Of a DNA stretch of 64,000 nucleotides, positions 23,560 to 34,808 are shown in pieces. A model generated the notes under the pieces. The model did no database searches and was not told the DNA's origin. It saw nothing but the letters and a program-made list of their open reading frames with translations. Made by a program: the position numbers and the translations under genes. This stretch comes from Monilinia fructicola (lineage: Eukaryota; Ascomycota; Leotiomycetes; Helotiales; Sclerotiniaceae): the NCBI GenBank assembly GCA_008692225.1, contig VICG01000008.1, positions 507,001-571,000 on the forward strand, given 5' to 3'. The first letter of the stretch is position 1, and every line of letters begins with the position of its first letter.

Positions 23560-24320
23560 ATGCCTCCAAAGAAGACCGCAAAAGACCCTGCTAAGGGCAA
23601 AAAGAACACTTCCCGCACGTCCGCCGCCGCCGCCAACCAACCCTCCGCCCGCCACCTCTCTCGCGAGGCGAAAGGTGAGCCCCACGACGTGGGCAAATTG
23701 AGGAACGCCCTCACCAAGAGACGCAACCGCGCCAAGAAGCGCACACAGGCCTCTCCAGCCTGGCAAGCTGCGACGCCAGAGGAGAGAGAGGAGATGGAGA
23801 GGGCCGCCTTTGCAGCGGTGATGGCTGGGTAGGTCGATCTGAGCCTCGATTGGCTCGCTTCGATCTATACTCGGTGCTAACCAATAATATATAGGCAACC
23901 AGATTTTCGGGCTCTGGGTGCGGCTGCGGGAACCAGGATGGGACGGGGGTACGGGGGATGGAAGGGGAAGGGGAAGGGAGTGGGAGGGTGAAAGGGAGGA
24001 GAGGCGGTAGAGGTGGGAGGGGAGGACGAGAACGAGGATGAGGATGAGGAGATGGAGGATCTGCCCATTGATGGGCCAGATGATGTGCCGGGTACATAAT
24101 ATTGTAGCTCTTTGATTTGGACAATCAGCTAACTAGCGTGTAGGATTCGGGGGAAGACGCGGGGATGACGATGAGGAGGGAGGTGGCGGTGCTGGTGGCT
24201 TCGGGCCAGCGCCGGGTGGGTTTGATTAGTAAGTCCTGATTATGCGAACTTCTATTTAAGATTGAAACTGACCCTGACAGTTCGGTCATTGACCCTGCGT
24301 TGTTGGCTCTTACGAGCTAA
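23560..24320 (+). pseudogene. basic/acidic small protein, copy 1, with in-frame TGA
   Basis: Four-exon model: 23560-23828, 23895-24091, 24144-24228, 24281-24320, all with standard GT..AG sites (the last donor is GTAAGT). Exon 1 encodes a Lys/Ala/Arg-rich N-terminus and RRNRAKKRTQASPAWQAATP. Exon 2 is Gly/Lys-rich, then a run of Glu/Asp (EDENEDEDEEMEDL). Exon 3 is GFGGRRGDDDEE plus Gly-rich, and exon 4 ends DPALLALTS. A TGA at 23989-23991 lies inside exon 2, in the same frame before and after, so the last exons would not be translated. It is flanked by G runs, so a pair of base-call errors is possible as well as a real nonsense mutation. Copy 2 at 25243 shares exon layout and intron phases. 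Function unknown; composition suggests a nucleic-acid or histone-binding role, which is speculation. Confidence 0.55.
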
Positions 24321-25242
24321 ATTCTTGGAAGTACGCCGGCGGGCTACGCAGCACGCGGAGCTTCGGCTCAAATTTAAGAAGTTCTCTGCTCTGAACTTGA
24401 ATATCTACGTCCTAATTGATGTGCCTGGTATATGGTGATGACTGATTACTGACAACAAGTAACACGCTATGAGACTTACGAGGTCTGAGTAACCACTACC
24501 CTTTTATTTCCACTCTCTAACGATTTCATCACCTTAATATCGTTGGCAGATAGGCCTTCCCATCATCGCCGTCGATCTTCGACTTTCGGTATCCTGTCTT
24601 CTCGACTTTCACATTCTACAATACAATTAGGCAGGCACTGTAATGGAAGATTGGCAGCGACTAAAAACGAAGAAGACTGTGGAGAATAGAAGATAATTAC
24701 AAGATAAAAAGAGACTGGACAGGATCAAACCCTCGATATAGACAATAGAACAAGGTACAGGGGTTTTGACGACTTCGCTAGTGGATAACAGCTATATCGC
24801 AGTAGCAGAACAATATATACAGATTGCGGCCTTCCACCATTGTCCCAAAGCCTGTGAACAACTGACAGCGGGTGGAGCAATCAAGCAACTAGAGGTGCTC
24901 TCTCTGAACTGTACATTCTCAGCGCTCAATTGTCCCGAACAATTTACAACAATTAAAATCCCAATAGTATAGATCACAAATCTAGAAATAAACTGCAATC
25001 AAAGAAAATCAAGTCAGATTCACTCCCAAAACCTCTCACCTTTTAATATCCTGGCCCTCACCATGCTCGACGTGTAGCAATTAAGCGAAGTAATCTTCAC
25101 TTTCTCTCAAATATCCATCTTGATTTCTTTCCTCTTGTTTCTTTCTTCTTTTTCTCTCTCAAGTAACAGGCCCATACTCGATCTCAAGATCGAAGTCCCT
25201 CGTCCTGCTGCTCTATTCCTCTCTAACTCTCACCCAATCGAA
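24321..25242. other. spacer between the two paralogues
   Basis: Contains GAGCTTCGGCTCAAA at 24357-24371, found again at 26452-26466 after the second paralogue, which suggests the duplicated unit extends past the coding part. No gene called. Confidence 0.5.
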
Positions 25243-26100
25243 ATGGCTCCTACAAAAAGAGAGAGGGGTAGGATCCCAAAATCCTCCACTGGGGGTAGTC
25301 GACCTTCGCCGGCGACTCAAAACGTCGCCGCAGCTCCCGCCAATTCTCCCTCTGCTGCAGCACCCGCCACACCCACCTCTCCTTCCATTGTCGCCAGCTG
25401 CGAAGCACCCCGTCTCTCCGCCCGCATGATAACCACAGAGCGGGTGGGGATTCCCTGGTGGATATCGAGAATGAGGGAGAACCTCAACCAGGCTCTCTGC
25501 CGGGCTGGCAAAGACGCCAAGACCACCGCGGCGTGGCGCGCTGCCAACGCTACCGGCAAGGCAGCCATAGTGCAGGCTGCGCGCTCCCGAAAGGAGCAGC
25601 AGGAGTACGCACTTGACGATCTATAGATCGACTCCAATTCAGACAATAGACGCTAATTTTGGTTTTGTAGGCGGGCGGCCGGCTTTCACTGGCGGGATGC
25701 CGCAACATCAATGGGCTTTCGGGCCAAGGGCCAGGATTTCGACTGGAAAGGGGGTTCGCCCAAATACCACGCTGCCGGGTCTTCGGACTCTGAGGAGGAA
25801 GAGGATGAGGATGAGGATGAGGAGGAACTTCCCTTCTCTCTCCCAGACAACGAGCCGAGTAAGTCAGACCATATCATTCCAACGCTCAAGACCTCCTGAA
25901 ACAATAAAACTGACTAACTGTCCAGCGATGGGTGGAAGACGGGAGGAGGACGACGACGAAGATGATCCGATGGGCGAATTTACCGCACACTACGTGCAAA
26001 ACTCGGCCCCGCGCCAAGTACGTAGCAAAGTCCCATCCCGACTCGAACAATCGAACAGGCATGCAGAGCTCAACGCTAACCTCTGGTATAGGTTGTGTAG
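25243..26100 (+). CDS. basic/acidic small protein, copy 2
   Basis: Four exons, 25243-25604, 25671-25858, 25926-26017 and 26092-26100, give 216 residues. Introns have CTAAY branch sites (GACGCTAAT, ACTGACTAACTG, AACGCTAAC) a few bases before the acceptor. The N-terminus is Pro/Ser/Ala-rich; then ISRMRENLNQALCRAGKDAK and AAWRAANATGKAAIVQAARS correspond to KLRNALTKRRNRAKKRTQAS and AAWQAATPEEREEMERAA in copy 1. A Glu/Asp run (SDSEEEEDEDEDEEE) and GGRREEDDDEDDPMG follow, matching copy 1 exons 2 and 3. The last exon is only three codons (VV and stop); if it is not used, translation would run through the intron to another stop. No known domain recognised. Confidence 0.65.
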
Positions 26101-26222
26101 ACGTTCGTTATTCTTTCCGGTGCCTTCGTGCCTTCGGGTCAGTGCAATTTCACTTGATCCTTCCGATCTAGTCAGACAATCTACCAGATTTATAGAGCTC
26201 AACACTGACCTCTAGTCTAGGC
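26065..26222. repeat. approx. 129-bp imperfect tandem duplication carrying acceptor-like signals
   Basis: AGAGCTCAACGCTAACCTCT at 26065-26084 recurs as AGAGCTCAACACTGACCTCT at 26194-26213, each followed by a TAGG acceptor-like end. The following bases (TTGTGTAGACGTTCG and TTGTCTTTAGACTTTG) also resemble each other. A third, weaker branch/acceptor-like copy lies at about 26310-26334. They may be alternative 3' exons of copy 2 or relics of an exon duplication. Confidence 0.5.
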
Positions 26223-26759
26223 TTTTCATGTTGTCTTTAGACTTTGCGGTACTATCGCGCCTTTGGGTAAGTATAATACCCCTCAACTATCTCAATCTGT
26301 TCGTACAATCAAGCTAACTTGCTTTGACGTAGGCTAAAAATTATGCTTGCGAGTGACGCATTATCTGGAATTGTTGGGTGAGTCCTCTTTAATCTACCAG
26401 ATCTATCGAGAGAAAAGAATACTAATCCCTATACTCCAAGCTGACTTCTTCGAGCTTCGGCTCAAAAATGAACTGTTTCTTCCGCTCTCGTATCACTCTT
26501 CTGCACATCTGCACACTGCCAAGACTTCTTGACTTGATTTAAATCATCTGAATTGCATTATGTATGACTAATTGATGGCCAGCTGACAACTAATCACTAG
26601 GTATTTATGTATATATGTATGCGCTCTTGTGTACCGTTGCCTCTCATAATAAGCCACCCAGATCGCTCAAAGTTTGGTGCGGCATAAGAAAAAGCTGTCG
26701 AAGATGTATACTTTACATTGAGTATCCTACACTTCTTTCCTTTTCCATGTCATCTATCC
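26101..26759. other. 3' spacer between copy 2 and the oxysterol-binding protein gene
   Basis: Holds the downstream half of the tandem duplication; beyond 26350 I see nothing coding. Confidence 0.55.
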
Positions 26760-29700
26760 TCACTCTTCTTCCTTTACATCACTAAAAATATCCTCAACAT
26801 CCTTCCATGCTTCTCCAGTCGCAGCCTTCTCTCGTTCGCTCCAATACTTGTCATTGAAAGCCCAATATTCCTCTCCAGTGATTGGACACTTTGACTTCTC
26901 GAACCACTGAGGAGCGAAAACTTCGCCAGCCTGTTCACGTTCACGACGTCTAGCACGTTGTTTTTCTTCAAGACGATTTTTCTCCGTGGCAGCAAAGTCA
27001 TATTCTCCATCTTCCATAGCACGTTGATCGGGTCTCAACCTGGAATCCGTAGGTGGTAACCACGGACGAAGATTATCATTGATGTCGTTGAAAGTGAGGA
27101 CAAAAGGAGTAAGATTGAAGGGAATCCCAGCTGGACGTGGATTAGCTTCCCAGACCAAAAATGCCTGACTTGGGTCATTGACACTCCCTTTACTGTTGGA
27201 AGAACCAGATTTAGGTTCCTCGACGGTCGCTTCATAGCCAGGGGTAAACCGAGCATAGATTTTGCTATTCCAACGACCACCGAGACTGAATCGAGTTTGA
27301 CCATTTGCATCGTTAACTCTACCAGTGATATGATAAGCGCTAGAAGCTTTCCAACCTCTGGCCTTGAATTCAACGTTACAAACTTCACCTGTTGTCCAGT
27401 TCTTAATCTCCATTGGTCCATAGTTATCGACTACAGGGTTACCCGTGATGATCCCAATGACGGAAGATGTGACTTTTTTCCACGTATACAGCTCTTCTGG
27501 CCCCCCTGCTGTTGGGCGGAGTTTGAGGAACCAAGTACCAAGAGGATTGATGTCAAAAGACTTTCCATAGAATTTGGACTTTACAGCTGATTCTCCATAA
27601 TAAGTCCATTTCGGAGATTCGGCCCAAGCAGCACCAATTGGTGGATGATGACTAACTTGCTCGATGAAGAAGCGATAATTCTTATCCGGACGAACGTATT
27701 CAAAGGTTTCGCCGAGAAGAGGATTAAAAGGCTTTGCTACTCTATCGATAGTTGATGCATATTCACTTGAGGCAAATGCTGCAACGTATACCATACGCTC
27801 AATTGAATCTGCTCGATCGGCTGCAACATCGAGAAGGTCTGCATATTCCATGTCTTCACCACAACGATAGAGTAATGACGTAGGTTCGTTGAAAGAGACA
27901 GGAAGTGTCATCTTTGTCATATCCTTGCCAATCATAGACTTGAGAATTCCCTTGAAAGCATGTTAGTAGTTGTAAAATAAAGTGGGCCCAAGCACATACC
28001 CAGAGAGAAATCTTTGGACGATCATCGGCATCCATCTTTAGACGGGTTCGCACACCATTTTCATATCCTTTGAAAGAGGAACTAATGTCCAGCCCGTCCG
28101 CTTTCACAACTTGGCTCTCTTCTACCTCTTCACTTACAGCTACAGCAGGGCATGAAGGTGGGAGAGCTTTAACAACTTCGACTTGTCCGGCATCAACAGC
28201 ATCAAAAAATTCGTCATCATCGTCCGAATCCGTATCGCTCATATCAGGGAGGCCTTCTGTGATTGATTTCTGTCGCAGTGAGCTTTTGCTAGTTGCGACA
28301 TGTCTCAAAGGAGCGACGCCATCATCATTGAGAGAAACCTCTTCAAGAGCTTCAGCTATTTCGGCCCTGGCTACTAGTTCACCTCTACTGTCTGGTCTAG
28401 AAGCCGTTCGTGTAACTTCACGAAGTGCTCGTTTTGTCAACTTCCTCTTCTCTTCCGATTCACCCATACGAGCCATCAAGTCATCTTGTTCACGAGCAAC
28501 CTGAGCCATGCTTTCTTCCCACATTTGGCGCATATGCTCTTCTCGATCAAGACGATGTTGCCAATACGAATCTCTATCTTTGGAAATTTTCAAAAGATTG
28601 CCGACAAGGCCCTTGAGGTTACGAATTGCCGAGTCATAGGTCGCGGTTGCTTGGTTTGCCACCGGGTCGGAAATGACAAGATTTGGGTTTCTGGACTGCT
28701 CTACTTGTAAAGCAGCATTCACCTGGCCCATGAGTTCGAGCTGAAGTTGAGCAGATTGAGCCGTAATTTCAAATGCATCCTTACTTGCTGGCGTCTCGTG
28801 TTCACTAGAGCCATCACCATATTCTTCTTCATCGCCGTCCACAGGCCCAGTTCCAATATAACTCGATACTCTATTTCCTTCGCCCATGAAGCTCGGATTA
28901 TATGATCCATAATTAGTTTCTTCATCATCGCCAACACTTCCAGCATTGCTTGTGAATGCGACTCGCTGACTTGGCATCCTGCCAAGGCCAGACTGTGGCA
29001 TGAGTCTGCCAGCTTGAATGCTCTCACGACGTGAATCTGTGTAAATAGAAGGCTCGTTAGTTCCATTATTATCAGAGCCTTCCTTGGAACCGTTGCCAGA
29101 GTGCTCTTTCGCTTGTTGTAGTAACTCTAATCTCTTTGCCTCCTGTCTTTCCTCTTCTTTTGCTTGATCTTTGGTCCACTGGATAGAATTATTGAGTGCC
29201 CAGAACCACCTCTTGGCCTCAACTTCATGGTTTGCTTTAAGATGATACTTGACCGATGACTTTCCGATGATCTCGAACTTGGTCTTCTCTGTAGGGTCCA
29301 TGTTGAGCTTTGCGATGCGCATATTGATTGCACCACGACAAGCCGACCCTGCATCATCCTGGTGTTTAGAATAACTCAAGATACCATCTTCTAGGGTGAA
29401 CCAACGTAGTTGATACCCCTTGCGATAGTTCGTCCATTTTTTTAAATAGCCCTGCATCTCCCGGCCTTCTTTACCAGCCAGTGCATCTGATGGGTTTGCA
29501 TTAACCACTCCTTGTTGAGATGCGTTTCCAAGCACAGCTTTTTCCTGAATTCCCCGTTGAGCGGCAACTGCAGCAGGAGACTTTTTCAACATAGCCTTGG
29601 TCGCATCATCTTTTGTCACATCTTGCGGTAATTTTCCTTTTCGGTCGCGACGGAAAGGGTCAGCACCATGCAACAGTAACACTTGGATGAGTTCAATGTT

Positions 29701-30701
29701 CTTTTTTCTGGCAGCTTCATGTAGTAAAGTGCCTCCAGCATGAATCGTCATGGGGTCGGAAGTGAATTCTCCCCCGTTAATATCCAAGACGGTCTTCACT
29801 CGGGATTCCTCCAAAATTTCACCTAATGACTTGTAGTCTCCTTGCGCAACCAGTTCTTGTATTTGTTTGATTTTACTCTCAACGAATATTGAACGAGAGA
29901 GTTGCAGCTGCTGAAAGATGTCGGGTGTTCGAGCAAGATCGAGGGGTAGGCGGCCGGCATAATTTGGCAAAGAATCGTTGATACCAGGTTGCCCAAGAAG
30001 CAAACGTACAATAGGACCACGACCTAAGCTTGCAGCAAGGTGGAGAGCTGTATTTCCATCTCGATCTCTAGCATTGATGTCGATAGTTCCAGCACCGTCG
30101 GATAACACGTATTCGATCACTTGTTGTTCAGCACATTGAATAGCTAAGTGTAGAATGGTGGTATCTTCAAGATTGGTTGAGACTGTTGCAAAACTAGAGA
30201 TGCTCATGCGGCTCCCGTCCGACTCACGGATTGCTTTTGATATTGCCGCTGTATCTCCATTCTTCAACGCCTCAAATATTTTAAATTTTCGTACAGTTTG
30301 CTCGATGGACATCGTCTTATCTGGTGACATGGTAGCTGTGGGCCGCGAATGAACAGCAGAAGCTGATCTCATTAATCCAGGCGTGCTCGTAGATTTTCTC
30401 GAAGAATGGCTAAGGGCAGGTTGGGATGGGGTAGTAGAAAACGTGGGTGAGTGTGCCGTTGTGGCAGGGGACATGAGAGTATGACTTTCTACACTGTCAT
30501 CGTCTCTCCCATCTCTTCTGCTGCGGAGAAGAGATAAAGCAGATGATTTACTACGCTTATGACTAATAATGACGATTGTTAGCAGATGGTGACTGTTTCA
30601 GCGATCCCAAAAATCAAGATTCTTAAAGGAGAGGACAGTGCTTCCGCAACAGTATCAAGCCCGGGAAACTCTACTTACGCTGAATCGACGGGATCTGTCA
30701 T
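26760..30701 (-). CDS. oxysterol-binding protein, ankyrin-PH-FFAT-ORD type (Osh1/Osh2-like)
   Basis: Exons 30701-30679, 30562-28000 and 27950-26760 give about 1258 residues. The first exon is just 23 nt (MTDPVDSA) with a GTAAGT donor; the branch GCTAAC and ATTAG acceptor precede exon 2, adding 37 residues before the internal MSPATT start. Domains in order: a Ser/Thr-rich N-terminus; ankyrin repeats ([46 protein letters not shown]) at about 140-320; a PH domain opening [20 protein letters not shown] at about 378-470; a central coiled or low-complexity region; the FFAT motif DEFFDAVD near 790, after an acidic lead; and the sterol-binding ORD with EQVSHHPP at about 959-966. Such proteins exchange sterol and phosphoinositide at ER contact sites, the FFAT binding VAP proteins. 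No frame break is found over 3.8 kb. Confidence 0.95.
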
Positions 30702-33700
30702 GTTTGATGTATTCCTCTTATTCCAAGCTCAAGATTCTACTAAATTCGTCTCGATATCGAATCCTCCTCTGCTAACGAGTAAGTTGGTCGAGGGGTAAAT
30801 GCCAACTTCAGGCGTAGTACGAATGATCGACAATACCTTCCTTCCCTCCCAAGTCTGAGAAATCTGTTTTAGAAAGAATGTATGACCTTTCCGTGGTAAA
30901 CTGCGAAGCAAGATTCAAAGAGACTTGATAGAAAGATCGAAATCCTCGAGAAAAAATACCACCACTTCCTGAACTTCCTCGAGGGAATGATTAACAATTA
31001 GATCATATCGTTGTTCTGGCCAAAACACAGGAGCCGACATGGATAAACAATGACGTTTTAGCGAATGTGGAGAAATCCATCACGTGTAAGTTTCAGGCTC
31101 GGAAGACGGAGAAATGATTGAACGAAGAAGAAGCTTATTTTGATGTGAACGTTCTTTCTAAGCATACTAGGTAAGCCTTCATCAATTCTTCAATCTGATC
31201 TGTTTACCTGTGAAAACTTCTCACTGCCTAGGAATACCATATGGAACACATGGATCTGACTTTGTCATTGTGAAATAGGGGCTACTCCGTCATCTGAGGC
31301 TCTTGATCTTCTCAACAGGCCAACATAGGCTGGCTCACTTAAGGTTAAGAGAATTATAAATCAGTGTCATGTATGTCAGCTTCATTATGCAGGAATCCTT
31401 TGGGGACCTTTTAAAATTGCCCAGGTGGTTGGCAACATACCTCCAGTGGCTAGCATGAAGAAGTCGAAAACTATGCGATAGCATTAACCTTAGTATGAGA
31501 CCTCATTGAACAACAGGCACATGGGGTTAATTTTTGATATCCATCATCTGAAACTATTTCATTACAAATACTGAGTATATGTCAAGCGAGATTGTTTCGG
31601 CGCCAGCTTCAAGAGGTACTGTGCGATACATATCTACCAAGGGCATCTTGGTTGCTCTGTTGATTGATTAGACATCGTTGTCATGAAAATTTGATTCACA
31701 TCTTGAAGATCAGCTGATGTATTATGATGTAGCATCTTTGTTAAATTCTTCGTTCCAAAATCATTTCACTCTGTGCTTGGAATATCATCTAAAGAATAAT
31801 TCATCTAAACAAAGCGCCTTGAGGTTTGCTTAGATTTTGCATTAGTAGTACATGACGATATTAATGTACTATCTAACTAAGGGCAATGTATTTCAAAGTC
31901 ACACATTTGCACCTCAAGTGTTGATACTTGCTACTTCTTTAACCTTGACCAGGCCATTTTCTACATTCTAGCTCCAGCTAATTGGGTCATAGCATCCATT
32001 ATATCAGTAGCCATCAAGCATCTTAAGAGCTCGCCTTTTACAATGGAGTTTATCGTATCTGGAATTGCACCACATGATCATCAACCAAAAGTAGTAGTAG
32101 TGTTCAAAGTCAAAGAGAATCGTCAAGGTTGGTGTTTTGCAAGTTTGACGTTTTCATTGAATGTGTAATTGTTGAATAGAAAAACGATTCCAATGGGACA
32201 GACCACAAAACCATACTTACCATCGTTGCTTCCTGGATCTCTATACCACGTCCAAAGGCTCACGTCCAAAGGTTCATGTCAAAAGGCTCACGTCCCACTT
32301 AAGCAGACAAAGTTATTCTTTGCTGTCTTTTGGTATCGTAGTGAATCTGAAGACCTTTGACCAAGGGCAGTAACCAGGAAATCCAATCAGACTCTTGGAT
32401 CTTGACCCCTGGTCTTAGATCTCAATGTTAAAGAGGCAGCCATTGCCTGATTATTAGCTCTGTAAAAAGTCAATATCACCCTTCTTATCTTACCATCTCA
32501 CAATCCTTATATGCCCTCAGATTTCTTCAACTTCTCTGGTTTTTGCGGTGACGTCATTCCCTCTCTTGGTTAGATAGAGTTTCATTGGTGCATCAACAGT
32601 ATAAGAAGAGAGTCTTGAAACCCAATTGGCTGAGCTTAATCCTACAATTGATTGAGAATGTGTGAAAGTGTCGGCAGGGTACGGATACAAGCCATCTTCA
32701 TCAACCCGGGCCAGGCATCCAGTCCTCAAGGGCGGCAAGCAGCCAGAATCAGGTTTGTAGGAATCTCAGCCGTCCCAATCTCGGGCAATCCCGGAGCTCC
32801 AATTCCATGCCTTTTCTATTTAAGTCGGGAGCTTGTCGGATTCCGTCGCTCTGGATCCCTTCTCGGTTACGAACGATCCCCATTCCTCCTCACAAGTCAA
32901 GATCCCGATCTAAGCCTTTCGCACAATTCTTTCCATCACACTTCTCTACTTTAAGTGTCTTTTACTCTCATCCATCAAGCCAATTGGGATGTATCGACCT
33001 CACTCCCAGGATGATGAGTTGGCTGTCTTTCTGCTTCTGCGCGTCTTGTTACTGTTGGTGTTCATATATACCATGGGGACAATATGGTCCAACTGGCTAG
33101 GATAGATGCTAGATCTTTGGCTCCTGTTCGGGGTCCAGACAAACAATCGACACTCTATGACCTAGATCAGTCTTATTATGTCTAACGACAGCATAATGCC
33201 TGCAGCTATTTCTGAAGCCAGGTTTAAGTACAAGAGGCTGGTTCCTTTTGTCTTTCTATGACTTCAAGATAAAAACTTCAAGCTAGGAGAAAGAAGGAAG
33301 AATTCACGGCGATTGTGAGATCATGTACGTATGCCCCTTCGTTGTGACCTTGTTCTCGCAATGGAGCTTGCAAGACCCAATTGGAATGACTGCTGATCAC
33401 CAATCTAGAGGACCTTACCTCAACCCTACGCATATACGAAGATCCAAAGCCAAACCTCCATTGCACCGCAGTTGCCACAACGAGAAACTTGGAGTATGGA
33501 AGAAAGGAAGAAAGGAAGCAATAACACAAAGGAAGCAGGACCACATATCAAAGCTAGTTGCAAATCACTCTCTCAAAGACTTTCACTTGAGTATCATGAC
33601 TGTTCATCATGTGAAGATCATCTGCTAGCGAGACACATAGTGCACCTTAATCATTCTGTAATAATATTTAGCCTTGACCGATTTTATTCTGGAGAATCTG

Positions 33701-34760
33701 CCACTATTGGTACTCCCGTCATGACTACAGCTGCACAAAAGCGGAAGGTAAGTGAAACGCCCGTTTCGTGAACGACGCACTGCCCTTGAATGATAGCATC
33801 GATATGAAGGATACAAGACCATGGCTGGAACCCGTCCCACGAAGCTACATTTATGCAGGACGTTTCAACACCATGTCATTCTCACCATCCATGGCGGTCC
33901 GAGAGCGAGCCAAGAAGATCACGGGAACATTTCCGCGGCGCAAAAGCCCAGCAGGATCTAAAGAGAGCGTCTGTTCTCGAGGATCTTGCCGCCTGCATCC
34001 CGAAAACGAAGATCGTCCCTCGTAGCAAAACTTATGCAAAACGCCCAAGTGCCATCCGCTCCGGGAGTGAGACGGTAGAGCCCCTCAATAACCCAACGCC
34101 GATCGATTTACACCCGCGTAATCCCCAGCACAAAAACAGTCTACGCGCTCCTGGCGACTTGAGCACCTGCACCGCGTCACCCCGGGTAGACATGTAGAGA
34201 CCATCAGCCGATCAAGCTTGGCCGCCGCCGGACGTGGTGACGACCGTGGGGAAAGTTTCACTCCGGCTACCCACGCAAACGTCCGATGAATAAATCATCC
34301 AAGACCCGAATGCCCACCCACAAGATGACATGATCTCTCCGCTCTCGTCCACACCTCAGCCATCACGGCAGCGGCCATTCATCGAGATCGAGAGAGAGAG
34401 CCGGGGAAGTCATCAATTGCCCCTGCAACACTCGGAATCACACAACATAACAAACTCCGACGTTGGCCTGCATAGCTGTGCTAGCACCGAATCCAGTCCC
34501 GGCGCTTCCTTCCTCCCAACCCATCGAATCCATCCAATACCCTCCTCTCCCATCAGATTTCCGCACCACCGACCCCAGACCGCGCCGCCCACACTCCCGC
34601 GGCCATTTCCCCTTTCCAGGATCAAAAACCGGCATCAAACCATCGCGCACCCGCTCCCCCCCCTCCAACCTTCCAGCAAAATGCATGCTTATAGGTATGG
34701 ATGGTCTTGACCCGAACAAAGGCCTTGGAACGTGTCATTTTGTGTGTATATTCTTTTTGT
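30702..34760. other. gene-poor interval right of the oxysterol-binding protein
   Basis: Begins with the OSBP promoter. The only frames are short and disconnected. Around 33721-34200 an ATG-led exon (MTTAAQKRK then GTAAGT) and two long frames (33772-34025, 33853-34197) hint at a small multi-exon gene, but no splice combination I tried gives a coherent product. Nothing else supported. Confidence 0.45.
32247..32298. repeat. 14-bp tandem repeat, 3.7 copies
   Basis: Units CACGTCCAAAGGCT, CACGTCCAAAGGTT, CATGTCAAAAGGCT and partial CACGTCCCAC follow head to tail. The unit contains a CACGT core that resembles half of an E-box; no function is shown. Confidence 0.8.
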
Positions 34761-34762
34761 GT

Positions 34763-34806
<44 letters not shown>
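34761..34806. repeat. (TA)n microsatellite
   Basis: Alternating TA with a few CATATA interruptions over about 45 bp. Confidence 0.95.

Positions 34807-34808
<2 letters not shown>

Noticed and set aside
33721..34200. Possible multi-exon gene starting MTTAAQKRK before a GTAAGT
   Set aside because: The donor is good, but none of the acceptors tested (33796, 33841 area) gives a continuous, sensible product.
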